64,000 nucleotides of DNA from Euborellia annulipes (GCA_023213315.1 JAKCPI010024950.1:1-64000), one strand, 5' to 3'; positions 19,631 to 31,217 are shown, numbered from the stretch's first letter. The notes: generated from the sequence alone by a model not told the origin. Made by a program: numbers and translations.

Positions 19631-20759
19631 GGGTGCGTACACACCTGCGCTCTGCTCCGCTCGCGAGCACCATGTTCGTTAGATGTGTACGGGTTTTGAG
19701 ATGCTTGCGAGCTGCTCGAGAGTCGCTCGCGAGCTGCTCGCCGCGATCCATCTCTTGTCGGCTTTTTCGACAAACCCTTTGATGGTTGGCGGCTCAGATT
19801 TGGACGGCGCGCTGCGGTGCCGCGAGCAAAATATAAAATAGACCTACTTTTAGCCTTTATAAGTCTTCTCTAAATCATTATTTAAATATTTTTTTAAATA
19901 TTTATCATCTTCTATGTCCCTCAGAGAACAGGGAGGTTAATTATATGTATATTATTTCCTTAAAATATAGGCCTATGATGATTTTATATAGTATTTTTTA
20001 AGTAAATTTTAATATCAGTTTTCAATAAATGAAGAATTAATCAAATACTTTCAAAGGATCGGGTTTAATAAAAAAAAAAAAATTATATAAAATATAAATT
20101 GATATTAAAATTTATTATTTTTATATTAAATAGACTTGACAAATAATCTCTGACATTCGAGTAAAATTCTTATATTGACCGCTTATTTGTTGCGACCTCA
20201 AGTCCATCCCAATTTCACTACCATTCTGTTTTTTAAATAGATTAGTACACCACCAACGTCGTTGTCTCCTTAATTAGGCGCGCTGAGCAACACAATCTAT
20301 TTGCGATTAATAATTATAAATAATTAATAATAAAAATTCCAAATTAATTATTATTATTTTTTTTAATTCACACTTTTTTCTCATTCACACTCACACTCAC
20401 ACACACATTCACACTGTCTTTTCGGCAGCTCAGGCCATATAAGACATTTACGATAACCGTTATTTATGAATTTATATATATTAGGGTCCAGGCATTTTTA
20501 TTTAAGCCATCTGGTATCCAGATTAAATAAAATCATCGGACTGCCTGGGGTCCGAACCCGCGACGTTTGGTATATGAGGTTAGCACGCTAACCTCTACAC
20601 CACGCCCCGTGGGCCCCAATTTAATTAAAATGTTCGTGGCTTTTCTTTGGATCGCGGCAGGTTCGTCAAAATGAATAATTTCAATGAAAATGGAACGAGC
20701 AACGAACACGAGCCGCGAACTGCTCGCGAGCGGAGCAGAGCGCAGGTGTGTACGCACCC
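19631..20759. mobile_element. TIR transposon with 39-bp perfect ends
   Basis: The ends GGGTGCGTACACACCTGCGC (19631) and GCGCAGGTGTGTACGCACCC (20740-20759) begin a perfect inverted repeat of about 39 bp (19631-19669 and 20721-20759). The flanks carry TA on both sides. Terminal regions are GC-rich with GCTCGCGAGC words; the middle is AT-rich and holds a SINE. No transposase frame is left. The superfamily is not certain from the end sequence alone. Confidence 0.75.
20357..20615 (-). mobile_element. tRNA-derived SINE (family S1) inside the TIR transposon
   Basis: It shares the full order of the 10985-11251 copy: T run, TTCACACTGTCTTTTCGGCA, GGTCCAGGCATTTTTATTTA, B box GGGTTCGGACCCC and A box GTGGTGTAGAGGTTAGCG on the minus strand. 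It is the youngest layer of a three-level nest (SINE in transposon in family A). Confidence 0.8.
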
Positions 20760-21164
20760 TAAGAAGTGAAATTTATAAACATGGAAAAATATTTTTATTT
20801 TGTTGCCATGGCAACCATTTCCCCTATCTTTCTCAAGAGCGAAATGAGAATAAACATTTTGAAGAGCATCTAGAAAATGATTTTTGACTTTTTAATCAAA
20901 ATTGTTGGGGCGAATTTTGTTTTACTAGTATTTTATGGCCGATTATTTTCAAAATTTATTTTCACGCCTCAGGAGGGTGCCTTACTTAAATATAAAATTT
21001 CAATCTCGTAGCTCTTTTTGTTCTTGAGATATTTTGTTCACAGACAGACAGACCATGTCGCAAAAACCACTTTTTTTGATTCAGGAGACCTCAAAAAATA
21101 CTTATCTATCAAAATCTCGACAATTAATTTTTTTTGAGAGAAAGTAAAACCAAACGTTCAGATA

Positions 21165-21290
21165 GTTTTTTTTTACTTTCTCGTATAGAGAAAGTTATGT
21201 AATCGTACAAAAATTCGACTTCGAGATTTTGATGTTTCTCCACGTTTTAGACCTCCCTGAGTCCAAAAAAACCATTTTTGGCATTATGTC

Positions 21291-21350
<60 letters not shown>

Positions 21351-21610
21351 CACGATTGCTTAAAAACCAAAGCAGCTAGATCGATGAAATTTGGTATATG
21401 CTCCTTACACTAAAATTGTAGATTTCTATCAACTTTTGGAGTAAATACGTTACTTGGAAGTAGTACTTTACTTAAAAAGTTTTTTCAAAAATTTTGAAAT
21501 TTTCAATATTTTTTATCATATTGTGATAAAGTACTTTATTGTAAAAAGTTTTTATTCTTTGACATTTTTTCAAAAACTGAATAGATTTTTAGTTATCGAA
21601 GGTAATTATT
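21165..21610 (+). mobile_element. Family A relative (subfamily B) with long TG tract
   Basis: The start TTTTACTTTCTCGTATAGAG and ATTCGACTTCGAGATTTTGA are family A-like. After about 27 TG dinucleotides (21294-21347) it differs: AAACACGATTGCTTAAAAAC, then AGCAGCTAGATCGATGAAAT and TTGGTATATGCTCCTTACAC. From memory this downstream block is common in arthropod repeats; I could not check it. No terminal hairpin is seen. It lies tail-to-head beside the previous copy with only about 15 bp between. Confidence 0.6.
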
Positions 21611-21639
21611 AAAATAATTTTTTTGATGAGAAAATTCGG

Positions 21640-21775
21640 GTTAAGCAAGGCTAAGAACTGCTGGACCGTGGATAGGTGACCCGCTGAGTGTTGAGTCTCT
21701 CACCTTCTGGAAGTCATTTTATTTAATTTCCCAAAAGTCAAATGATCTTAGAGGCCGAAATATAAATTGAAAATA
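21640..21775 (+). repeat. Possible 5S rRNA-headed SINE
   Basis: GGTTAAGCAAGGCTAAGAAC and CCGTGGATAGGTGACCCGCT resemble the 5S rRNA internal promoter: A box (GTTAAGCA) and C box (TTGGATGGGTGACCGC). Spacing is about right. Downstream ATGATCTTAGAGGCCGAAAT resembles the shared SINE tail of this window (CCTNAGNTGCCGAAA). A 5S-headed SINE fits better than a 5S gene, since neither the flanking 5S stems nor a T-run terminator is present. Confidence 0.45.
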
Positions 21776-22500
21776 CAATTAACTCTAAAACCCGCCTCAG
21801 GAAGAAAAATAAATCCCACCTCAATAATCAATCAAAAGTTAGAATATATTTATTTCCTTTATTAAAATAATTTTTTCATATTCATTTTTTTAAATTATTT
21901 AATTTGTTTTTTTCTTCTAATTTGATCAATATAAAAAAAAAAAAACAAATAGTTTTATTACTTTTTTTATTTCTATCTTTAATAGTTTCTAAGAAAAGAT
22001 GACGTCACGCGCATTGTTTGTGCACCAAGGATGGTGACTCAGCATCTTTAAGCGACTCTCTCCATCTCACTCGCACTCATTACCTTCGCTCTCTTTCTAT
22101 TCAAATGCCATTCTAGGGCCTCTTTTCGACCAGAATATTTGAATTTTTGCTTTTTCGAGGAGGGGGGCTCCTTTTAGGCCCCCTTCCCTCCCCCTTTAGG
22201 TTATTTCGTGATATTTATGCTAATTTTATGAAATTTGTTTGATTAAATTATATTAATTTCATTAACAAAAGGGTTTATAGAATGGACACCAGAGGCAGCA
22301 CTTGCCGGTGGCGCCTTGTAATTATGCCTACCATTTGCTTGCAAGGCTATCTGTCTTTATTCAATTCGAGTCAATTGATCAAATGATTGCAATAAGACAT
22401 AAGCGAACAAGTCACTCTTAATACATATGGCCCAATTAAAAATTGTATAACTTACAATGTTAATTAAATATAATACTGTCAACCCTGTATTCTAACAATT
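21776..22500. other. Noncoding DNA
   Basis: No supported gene. About 21990-22130 is less AT-rich (GATGACGTCACGCGC, CTCCATCTCACTCGC) and could be regulatory; there is no further support. Confidence 0.45.
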
Positions 22501-22545
22501 AATAGTCCTGAGAAAGGTCGTGACTTGCGACCCAAACGTCGACGA
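22501..22545 (+). other. Variant hairpin motif (CCTGAGAAAGGTCG)
   Basis: CCTGAGAAAGGTCG, a short loop, CGACC and CAAACGTCGACG form a perfect 5-bp stem followed by a GAAACGTCG-like end. A weaker relative is at 23236-23275. It is probably related to the CTGAWGAT motif family but lacks its first strand. Confidence 0.3.
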
Positions 22546-22664
22546 TTAATAATTAAATAAGTTTTTTATTTAATTTCCTTGGCTGCAAAGTCTCCTATAC
22601 CCAATTCAAAGTCTACAGCCACTTCTCATCACTAGTTCAAATTTATTTAATACATTTTGATTTT

Positions 22665-23101
22665 AAATTATTTCGATATTGGTAAAAACAAAATTTTGAA
22701 TTCAGATGTAAAATTTATAAGTATGGGAAAATATTTATATTTTGTTACCATGGCAACCATTTCTCCTATCTTCTCTATGAAGTACAAAAGTAAAGTGATC
22801 TTCAGAAGATTTCAATCACAAAATAAGAATATACATTTTATTGAGAATCTAAAAAATAATTGATTTTTGAATTTAAAAAAAAATCGTTGGAGCGAATTTT
22901 GAGAAAATCGAAAAAAACCGAAAAAGTGCATCAGTAAAGTACTAGTACTCTTTGGCCGATTTTGTTCAAAAGCTTCGTGTCACGTCCCATGGGGATGCCT
23001 AACTTAAATATAAAACTTCAACCTCCTAGCTCTTTTCGTTCTTGAGATATTTTGTTCACAGACACACACACACACACACACACAGACACACAGACAGACC
23101 C
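22665..23101 (-). mobile_element. Family A copy without the terminal hairpin
   Basis: It starts in AATTCAGATGTAAAATTTAT (22698) and continues with GTTACCATGGCAACC, the GTACTAGTAC block at about 22939, CTCTTTGGCCGATTTTG, and a CA tract at 23058-23082 followed by CAGACAGACC. The 5' terminus and the hairpin are both missing. Confidence 0.7.
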
Positions 23102-23146
23102 CCAATATAGTCTATATATCAATAAAACTACGGTTATTTTTAAAAG

Positions 23147-23211
23147 TTTTATATGGCCTGAGTTGGTGAAAAAGACTGTGTGTGTGTGGGGAAAAAATGT
23201 TTTTTTTTTTT
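23147..23211 (+). repeat. SINE tail fragment (family S1)
   Basis: TATGGCCTGAGTTGGTGAAA, AAGACTGTGTGTGTG and a T/A-rich end match the 3' part of S1. No head remains. Confidence 0.45.
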
Positions 23212-24404
23212 AATAGGTTACTTATTTATTAATGATTCCTGGGGAAGGTCACGACATGCGTCCAAAACTCCGATTAGGATATTAAAAAATATCTCTACAT
23301 CACTGGCTGTCTCGTTATTTTAGACATAAAAAGAAATCTTCTAACCTTTTAGTCGATAACAATAATAGAAAATTGGACATAAATTTTAAATATCTTAAAA
23401 AGTTTACATCACACTTTAATTACTAAATGTATTTTTTTGTCTACCTCTCCAAATTGAAAATGATAAAATTTGCATAGTAGACAGGTGTTAATTCAGAGAA
23501 AATTTAAAAAGTTTATAAGCTGCCTATTTCATTCGGTACCGGAGACTTTTTGGAAAAATAACTGAAAACCCACAAATAAATAAATTTGTCTTAAAAAAAA
23601 GATTATTAGTCTACGTTTATGAATATATCATAATAGGTTCAATTATATTTTCTTCCTCTTTTCTAAAAATTTCAAATACCACTCTTGATCCTCTCCGCTG
23701 ATCCGTGGTTCATGTACTTTCTAGATTGTTTTATTAGTTGAAGATATTTTTAAATTTGCTCCATTAAACCTCCTAGGCTATCAAGACTAATGTGAATTTA
23801 TTTACATTGTCCATCTTGCTCTGTCATCTGGTCAAAATGTTTAATATATGTACCTCAAGAGCTCATCCACAAATCGTAACCCCCAAGCAATCCCTTTCCA
23901 TCCCACCCCTCCCCCTGGCTCTGTTTGGGTTCAAATGGAGTTGTTTCCGAGCCATTGTCTTTAATATAAGGGCTCCATTTTGGGGAAAGGGCGAGATCTC
24001 TTGCTGATAGCTCCGCAAGACCGCTAATAGCTCCTCGCCTCCGCGGGGGTCAATCCTTTGCCCTTATGGGCCCTCTGGCAAAGGGCTGATTACGCCACAC
24101 TATGTGTGGTCCATTGTACTTGTAACCAGACAGGCCAGGATTGATGGCTCGGGTGTTACTAACCATCCTTGACCCATTAACAATACACTTTGCTAACGCG
24201 ACATGCCGCCATATAAGATAATCAATAATAAATGAGTAACATTTCACGTCATGGAGCAAAATTCTCACTTTTTTATAAAACTAAATTTTTTTATCAAAAT
24301 ATAGGCCTACTATATTTCTTCAATATTCTCATACATCTTTTTTCTATTTAAAAATAAGAGAAGAATAACGTGTCTTACTCATTTAGATAAAAAAAATTGT
24401 TTTT
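23212..24404. other. Noncoding DNA
   Basis: No gene is supported. 23860-24130 is locally less AT-rich, with no domain in either reading frame; GGGCCC-like words suggest a repeat I cannot place. Confidence 0.45.
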
Positions 24405-24597
24405 TTTTAACTAAATCAGCCGTGCCTCAGAGAGAAAACGTTAACTTCTTGTGCCAGGGGTTCTGGGTTCGCTTCCCGTTCAAAGCGAGGAAAATCTATT
24501 TCAATTAGCTAGCAATAATTTGGCGGGATGAGGTCTATATATGACCTTAGATGTTGAAATAACCTTAGGTGTCGAAAAAGACAAAAAAAAAAAAAAA
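24405..24597 (+). mobile_element. tRNA-derived SINE (family S2)
   Basis: The head has GCCGTGCCTCAGAGAGAAAA (A-box region) and GGGTTCGCTTCCCG (B box, 24466). The body has AAAGCGAGGAAAATCTATTT, and the 3' end CCTTAGGTGTCGAAAAAGAC precedes a poly-A run. Same architecture as 42351-42528 on the other strand. Confidence 0.7.
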
Positions 24598-25299
24598 CTA
24601 GACTGCCCTCAAAAATATTTAAATAAATTATTTGCTATCGAATTGACTACGATTATTTACAGTCTTTTTGAGAGTTGAATGAAAAAATTCCATCTTTTTC
24701 AAACAAAGTCTACCTAGTTCAATTTTTAAGTTTGCTTTAAAAAATTTTATTAGTTAAACTTATATGAATATTATTTAATTTTTAATATAAAATATTAATG
24801 TCTTTTTTTTTCTTATAAAGTGAAATCTCTCTCGATTTTTTTTTTATTATAGATGTCTTTATAAAGTTTTTATAAAATTAATATTATAAAAATAGTAATA
24901 AAAATTTTTCTTAGAGTGTCTTTTAGTAAATCATTAATGAAATCTTCATTTCTTTGCTTATCAGAAGAGATATTAATAGCCACATCTATATCAGAGAGAG
25001 ATGAAAATAGAAGCAATATGAAAATTCTCTCTTTACATTAAACAAACGACCCAGATATTCTATTTGATTGGCCTTTTTTTATTTCTTGCTCAATATCCCA
25101 TTTTATTATATTTAGATTCCCTACACAAGAATTTAATTTTAAAAAATATTATTTGCTATCTGAATCTGCTTCTGTTTTCATTATAAAATTATTTTTTATA
25201 TTCTGAAACAGTTTTAATTCAAACATTTTTAAAAGCAAGGACGTTGGAAATATTTTTGTAGTTATGAATTATTCAAAGAAATAATGTTCTTACTTTTTT
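24598..25299. other. AT-rich noncoding DNA
   Basis: No gene or recognised repeat. Confidence 0.55.
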
Positions 25300-25500
25300 T
25301 TTAAACTCATTTCGGCAACTGAGGCAATTTAGGGGTTTGAATTTATTAAATAAATTTTTAAATACATAATATCGATGGCTACCGGTGATCGTTCAACACG
25401 CGATTGCTTGGGGTCACCAATCCCGAGCATTCGACTCGTTTGGCATCGCTTAACCGCAACGATTGTGATGACTGTTTCTCTTCTCCGTTACCAGGACCTT
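25300..25500 (-). mobile_element. SINE (family S3), near full length
   Basis: On the minus strand: CCTGGTAACGGAGAAGAG head, CACAATCGTTGCGGTTAAGC, GGGATTGGTGACCCC (decayed B box), ACCGGTAGCCATCGATATTA, then GCCTCAGTTGCCGAAATGAG and an A-rich tail. The tail is the one shared with S1 and S2 although the head differs. Confidence 0.6.
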
Positions 25501-27526
25501 TTTTATAATTCATAATTTTACATAGGCCTATAGTCGATTTACAAGCTTATCTTATATTAAAAGCAAATATTTTATACCAATAGTCATGGTCTTATTTTGT
25601 TAATTTAAAAAGAATCATATTATTTATTTTGTTAAAAAAAAACAACCTAAATAAAACTTAATTTAGATTCTAATGGTAAACCCCTTAAAAGAATGGGTAG
25701 CCATATAATTCTATTGCCTAGATTCTAGATAACCCTTTTTTTCTTTTTTACCTAGTTTAAACGTTTTTTTAGTGTAGTCTATTTTAAATTCCATGTAACT
25801 GAAACAAAAAAAACGTTTTAGGAAAATTATTAATTAAGAAAAATGAGAGTGCAAGATGTGATAATTAAGTTAATTAAGATATAAATTGTAAAAGTGCTCG
25901 TCCCCTCACCTTTGACGTAAAAAAAAAATGGTGGAATAGTTGTGTTAATTTAACATTATCAACTCCTTAAAAAGAAAGACTAAGTAGACACTTTTTTTTA
26001 CTATCAAATTTTTCAAGAGGCATAGATTAAAATTTAATTATTAAAAATAAAAAATTAATAATAAAATTTTTTTAAGCGAGAAATATCGAGTAGCTAAAAT
26101 ATTTATATTTTATTTAAAAAATCAAGGGCTAAATAATATATAAAATTTTTTTTATTTTAGGTAAAAAAAAAATATTAAAAATGAAAAGGGAAAGGGACTT
26201 TTATGGGGATTCACAAGAGGAAAGCTAAGGTTATGTCATCGTTGGGTGCCTCTTTTGCCATACAACATTTTTTTTTTCTTTTGCATTTTATGTGGTGAAA
26301 ATATGCTTGAAGTTGAATGAATGTCGTATCAATAGGCCTCCGTTCTATTGAGTTTCCCTATTTTGCTCTTAAAAGGCTCAAGCCCTTCTTGGGGCCTCAG
26401 GGAAGATGAAATCCCTACGTTAAGTGACCTCGAAAGGCGAAACATTCTCACTTTTTTTATTAGAAAGTAATATAACAAATAACACCATTAATATTTTTGA
26501 TTAAACAAACTGATAAATTTTCATTTTCAAAACACTGTAATGAAATTTTTTATGTTCTTTGTTCCGTACACTCTTATTCCCTGTTAAATAACTCAATGTT
26601 TGATTCTAAATATTGTATTTTCAAGAATATTTTGGCCCTCCCTCTTTTTCCCACCCATTTGGAGGTTCATTTTTTTGCCCTGGTTAATTAAATTTCGGGA
26701 ATTTGCTCAAATGAACGGAAAGACGGACATTTTGCTATTATATAGATTTAGAATTTATCTCATAAATCAAACGTATTAAATTATCTCATTTGATTTTGAT
26801 AGAATTTTAATCCATTCATTCAATTTTATTTGAACAAATTTTAGATTTAATTAGATAGTAAAATAAAACAGAGAAGGAATTATTTAATTTTTACTATGTT
26901 CTATTCAAAAACATTCGCTTTAAACTATGTAGAAAGAAGGAAATTGTGGTAGATTAATTAAATAATGGCTCCCTCATTTAAACAGCTCTTAACCTTTGTA
27001 AATATTTCACCTCAATTTATGTCTTTTTCATAGAATAACTAACGTTAATAGCTAAAAAAAAAAAAAAAACATCATCATGCTAGCTAGTCATTTAAACTAT
27101 CCTAAGTTAATATTTTTCTAATATGATGAAAGCTACCTCTCTGTTTGAATTTTATAAGGTTATTTATTTTAAAAATATAATTTATCTGATGTAGTTTATT
27201 TAAGGATAAATAAGTATTTTGTTACTGAAAATATTTTTTTTATTTCTTTTAAGATAAAATAGGAGAACAAAAACATGATATTTGATACTCGATTAACCAA
27301 CCTTTTGTGTTCTTTTTTTTTATCTTAGTAAAAGGCTTTAGTTACTACTTATATTTAATATTGTTCTTTTATAATTTTTTATTTATATTAAATTTTGGCC
27401 ATTTGAACTTTATTTATGTCATATAAAACTTTGATAATCTGCATCTATCAAAATTTATCTTCATTCTTAAATTAAAGTTTTTTTTTTTATTGATTAATAC
27501 AAATTTTAACAATTTACAAAGAAAAT
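25501..27526. other. AT-rich noncoding DNA
   Basis: About 2 kb without supported features. 26330-26450 is slightly GC-richer (GGGGCCTCAGGGAAGATGAA). A 64-codon frame at 26497-26691 has no motif. Confidence 0.5.
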
Positions 27527-27890
27527 ATCTGGTGCAGTAGCGTAACTAGGTGGGGGCGAAGGGGGGGGGGGGGCGCACGCCCCCTCCGCCCCAGGCGCAT
27601 CAAGCCTTTGGTGCCCCTCTATACCGACATGGGCGCCCTAAGGCATCTAAAATATAGCCCAGGGACGGTGATTTTATCATATTCTTTCCATAGGTTGTCC
27701 AAAAACACGAATAGTTTTCTTTTAAATTATATTACAACTTAAAAAACGAAGCCCTTGTTGAGCTTCGCCCCCTCCGCCCTCAAAGGCTAGTTACGCCGCT
27801 GATCTGGTGTGATTGGTCGCAGAGCACACATCTTTCTCTTAATTTTGATAAGAGAAAGTTGTGTTTTGTGCTTTCACACCAGATTTTTTT
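27527..27890 (-). mobile_element. Family A terminal hairpin hit by a MITE
   Basis: Only the terminal hairpin is left: ATCTGGTG at 27527-27534, then (after the insert) ATCTGGTGTGATTGGTCGCA to TTTCACACCAGATTTTTTTG at 27892. The insertion separates one end of the hairpin from its arm. No other family A sequence is attached. Confidence 0.65.
27535..27801. mobile_element. hAT-like MITE with 8-bp duplication
   Basis: A 267-bp insert with inverted ends CAGTAGCGTAACTAGG and CTAGTTACGCCGCTG, flanked by ATCTGGTG on both sides (27527-27534, 27802-27809). Next to each end are GC-rich blocks (GGGGGCGAAGGGGG; CTTCGCCCCCTCCGCCC). No reading frame. The end sequence and 8-bp duplication fit hAT. Confidence 0.8.
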
Positions 27891-27899
27891 GTGCCTATA

Positions 27900-28259
27900 T
27901 ATCTTTAACAGAAAAGTTTTACTTCCTATAATTTTATTGATAGATCAAAGTGATTTTTTGGTGGCAGGTTTAATTGTATTAAATAACGTTTTTTTGGAAG
28001 AAAATTCTTTTATCTCTTAGATTTATTTTTGATGCTTAAAGTTTGTTTTTTTATTTCTACATTCATTTAATTAATTTAAAGATTTATTTTCCAAAGAAGA
28101 ATTTGTATTTTTTTGTTCCATTGTTGTTTTCTTTTTTTTTTGTAAACCTAATTCATTTTCTCTTATCTAGGATCGTTGTTTTTGTCAAAAACTATTGATA
28201 TTTATTTTTATCTACTTCCGTCTATTTTGCATAATATATAAAATTAGTCATTTTATTTT
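27900..28259. other. AT-rich noncoding DNA
   Basis: T-rich DNA with no feature. Confidence 0.5.
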
Positions 28260-28960
28260 TTAGAATATGAATTTCCTTCTGGGATTTGCAACTTGAAATC
28301 GGAGCAAAGCAAATGGATTCTGTAAAATAGTCTTTTTTCGCTTGAATGCGTTTTGTCGTATTTCTAGAAGTTCTACTATAATAAATGATATGTGAATGTA
28401 TGTGTGCGGAGGGGAATATTCTGAGTGTATGTGGGTCTGCTTGTCAGTAGGCTGTTTCTCTCGTTTCGTCTGAACGTCTGTCTGCCTCTCCCATTTTGGC
28501 CAACATCAAGGGAAAAGAGGGAGTCGCGGGTGTTTCTGTCGTGTGACAAGTGTGTTGTGTATGTGTGACTAGGATATATGTATATGTAAGTTGATCTATA
28601 TGTGTGTGTGTGTGCTTAAATTGTGAAGGGACGAATCGATCTCCGGACTCCAGAGAACAGAGCGCGCAGGGTTTCCCGAAATCGCTGCCCTCCATGCTAA
28701 TGTATAACCGGTGGACCGTTGTCCAACTTCATTCGTCCTTTTCGCAGAAAGTGTGCGTTTGTCAGTGAGAAAGAGATGGTATATGGTACAGAATGGAACA
28801 CGGCCACAGACTTGATGGGGGGATTCCGTCGTCGCCACGTGGAAAATGGCCATTGGATTACATCCACTCTGGGGAATCAAGATTAGCATTCAACTTAGAG
28901 GATTTAATCGAATTAAGGACCTTGAAGAAATCCTACACGATAACGTTGTTTAAACAGTTA
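28260..28960. promoter_or_regulatory. Less AT-rich island, possible conserved noncoding element
   Basis: After many kilobases of AT-rich DNA, base composition becomes balanced for about 700 bp. 28780-28890 has CGTCGCCACGTGGAAAATGG (an E box CACGTG) and TGGGGGGATTCCGTC (a Rel-like site). The frames across it are short and lack domains. A regulatory or 5' untranslated role is a guess from composition only. Confidence 0.25.
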
Positions 28961-29446
28961 TTGATCAAGCTCCCATCCCCCTCCTCATCCCCCTTTTTTT
29001 TGGTCCATGCTATCTTATTTTATTTTCTAGAAAAAAAAGTTAGATCCAATATAGGAAAATTGTAAAAAGCTTTCTAAAATTTTATCAGAAACCTGAGAAA
29101 TAGTTGAAAAGAAATTGAGAAGTTGTTAGATACTCGATAAGTAACCAATTAAGAGAATAGACTTGGGAAACGTCAAAAAATATTTCCGATATTTGGATAA
29201 CAAACAAAATTATAAACAAGATAATATAAGGGAATCATATTTCCAGCATATCCTTATGAATAAAATAAAAGAGACAATTTGGCAATAAAAAAAATCTTTA
29301 AAAAAAAGCTGCAGAATCCATTTATTTTTTTTGGCGTTTTTAAAAATAATATCAATTGATTCTTTCTATTTTCTATGCAATAAATAGACTATAGGGAGGC
29401 TTATAGTTTAAAGTGTTGCAATCATCAAAAAATTTGACCCTGAGAA
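28961..29446. other. AT-rich noncoding DNA
   Basis: No feature recognised. Confidence 0.5.
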
Positions 29447-29628
29447 CCCGAGTAAAAATATCGAGGGATCCACACGCCCGCAGCAGGTCTGCATAGTGAG
29501 GGACACTCAGGAATACACATGCCAGCTCCAGGGACACACATTTTTCTTCTGGTCACTTTCTATCTACTGTGTGTATCCCTGGTGCGGGCGTGTGTATCCC
29601 TCGATCATTTTTAATCATTTTTACTCGG
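29447..29628. repeat. Foldback with GC-rich arms
   Basis: The arms CCCGAGTAAAAATATCGAGG with GATCCACACGCCCGCAGC (29447-29486) pair with GCGGGCGTGTGTATCCCTCG and ATTTTTACTCGGG (29584-29628). The central 90 bp is unrelated between arms. It is probably a small foldback MITE. Confidence 0.65.
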
Positions 29629-29999
29629 GAATTTGGTGATTGTAGAAGTTGAATACCTCCCTGAGTTCAAAAAAAAAAAAAGTAATATTGAAATTATGTC
29701 TGTGTGTGAATGGACTCGATTTGAAAACACATCATAAAAATACAGCAAGCTAAATACAATAAAATATATTTTTTTGAATTATTGGTCTGCTTTCATAACC
29801 AAATTATAATTCTCATTTTACCTATTTGTCCCGCTTTGTCTCAATGAAAATCTAGTCACTCTACCCCTAACTCATATAAGTTGAAAAGGAGGGAGTTTTT
29901 ATTTTGTTTATTTAACTTATTATAACTCTAATTAGAATTAAAACAAAAAAAATGACTTATTAAAGAGCGAGAGATAAAAGTAGAATTAATATGATATAA

Positions 30000-30420
30000 T
30001 TAGGCTGCACTCATTCTGACGCGGAAGTAGCTGATGTGTGAGAGTGGCAGTGGTGAGGATGGGAGGCGAGGAGGGGTTTGGGGGGGGGGGGCTCCAATCA
30101 CGTTCACCAACTTAAACGGAAGCCATTCGTTGCCCCCGAGACGATCAAAACAAATTACTGAGCCCGCTCTTCTCTCTCTCTCTCTCCTTCTCTCGTCTAT
30201 CTCTCTCTCACTCTTTCTCACCCCCGAGACGAGAAAAGGAGCCCAGGCAGCAGCAGCCAAGCCAAGCCAGCCACCCCCATCGAAGACCTCGCCTTTGGCA
30301 AGGACAAAACACGTCCGATTGATTTAATTTGCTTGCTTTTTTTCCCTCCATTGTTCCCTTTTTTTTTTTTCCTCTCTTTTTCGTCTTGCGAATCTAGTTG
30401 GGAGTGGGCGCTTATGCTGT
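30000..30420. promoter_or_regulatory. GC-richer island, possible promoter or 5' UTR
   Basis: It contains a purine-rich GGAGGCGAGGAGGGG block, a CT-rich tract (30168-30222) and CAGCAGCAGCCAAGCCAAGC. CCCCCGAGACGA occurs twice (about 30133 and 30221). Frames on both strands are low complexity and lack known domains. A CT-rich 5' untranslated exon is possible; no splice or start evidence is strong enough to call a gene. Confidence 0.25.
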
Positions 30421-30664
30421 CTAAAATAATTTCAAATTGAAATGCAAAAAGGGAATTTATTCTTAATGAATCTAATATTTTCTTATTTCCATTATATAAA
30501 TAATTTTTTTTCCTTCTCTTTTATGTTTACCTGTTGAGTGTTAGTACCGTAGGTATTAAAAATATCTTGCGTAAACAATTATTTTAATAGAATGCTAGTG
30601 AAATGGACTGCATAACTAATAGCATTACAAAGGAACAGGCAGAAAAAAATTTAATTAATTTCTT

Positions 30665-30699
30665 CGACGTTTCCGGAACACATCATTGCCATCTTCAGG
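30665..30699 (-). other. CTGAWGAT-stem-GAAA motif, copy 3
   Basis: The minus strand reads CTGAAGATGGCAATGATGTG then TTCCGGAAACGTCG. Its stem is weaker than in other copies. A hAT-like MITE inserted directly at its 5' edge. Confidence 0.35.
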
Positions 30700-30701
30700 A
30701 C

Positions 30702-30970
30702 CAGGGGCGTATATAAGGGGGGGGGGGGCGAGGCCCGCCCCCCCCCCCGAAATTTCCCAAACACATATACATATATAAGGATATACAGACATCGGCGCAA
30801 CAAATTTTTCCGCAGGATGGAAAACTTTGGTTCCGCAAAGGAAAAAATATTCCGCAAAAAATTTCGTGTGAAAAAAAATTCAGTTTCTTAAAAAAAAAAA
30901 ATTTTCCGCAGAAAAATTTTCAGTTCGGGCCCCCCCCCCCCCCCGAAAAAAATTTCTATATACGCCCCTG
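30702..30970. mobile_element. hAT-like MITE with 8-bp duplication
   Basis: A 269-bp insert starting CAGGGGCGTATATA and ending TATATACGCCCCTG, with a perfect duplication TTCAGGAC (30694-30701, 30971-30978). Long C and G runs sit near both ends. The 14-bp perfect inverted ends and 8-bp duplication make this the clearest hAT-like MITE in the window. Confidence 0.85.
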
Positions 30971-31217
30971 TTCAGGACGATAAATTGTTAAATAGAAGAG
31001 CAAAAAAAGATATAATAGAAACTCTTCAATCTTGGTCAGTGCTGGTGTTTCCTGCCCACATAAAAAACACAGCACAGCCACCTATCGAAATTATCTTATG
31101 CAAGCAATTGATATTTAATGGTATATACAACTTTTCTGTTATATGTTTGTTATATGTTTGTATGAAACATTAAATTTTAATATAAAATTTTAAAAATTTG
31201 ATTTGTATAAACTTATA

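Larger units (their letters stand above)
19503..21150 (-). mobile_element. Family A copy split by a TIR transposon
   Basis: The terminal hairpin (19503-19595) and TAGTTTCCGCTAATATATA are followed by a 1.1-kb insertion. Family A then resumes at 20762 with AGTGAAATTTATAAACATGG, TTGCCATGGCAACC, ACTAGTATTTTATGGCCG, a short CAGACAGACAGACC tract and the 5' end (GAGAGAAAGTAAAA) at about 21150. The copy is older than its insert. Confidence 0.7.

Noticed and set aside
30000..30260. 86-codon minus-strand frame with E/R-rich segment
   Set aside because: The charged run translates the GA/CT-rich tract; no domain.
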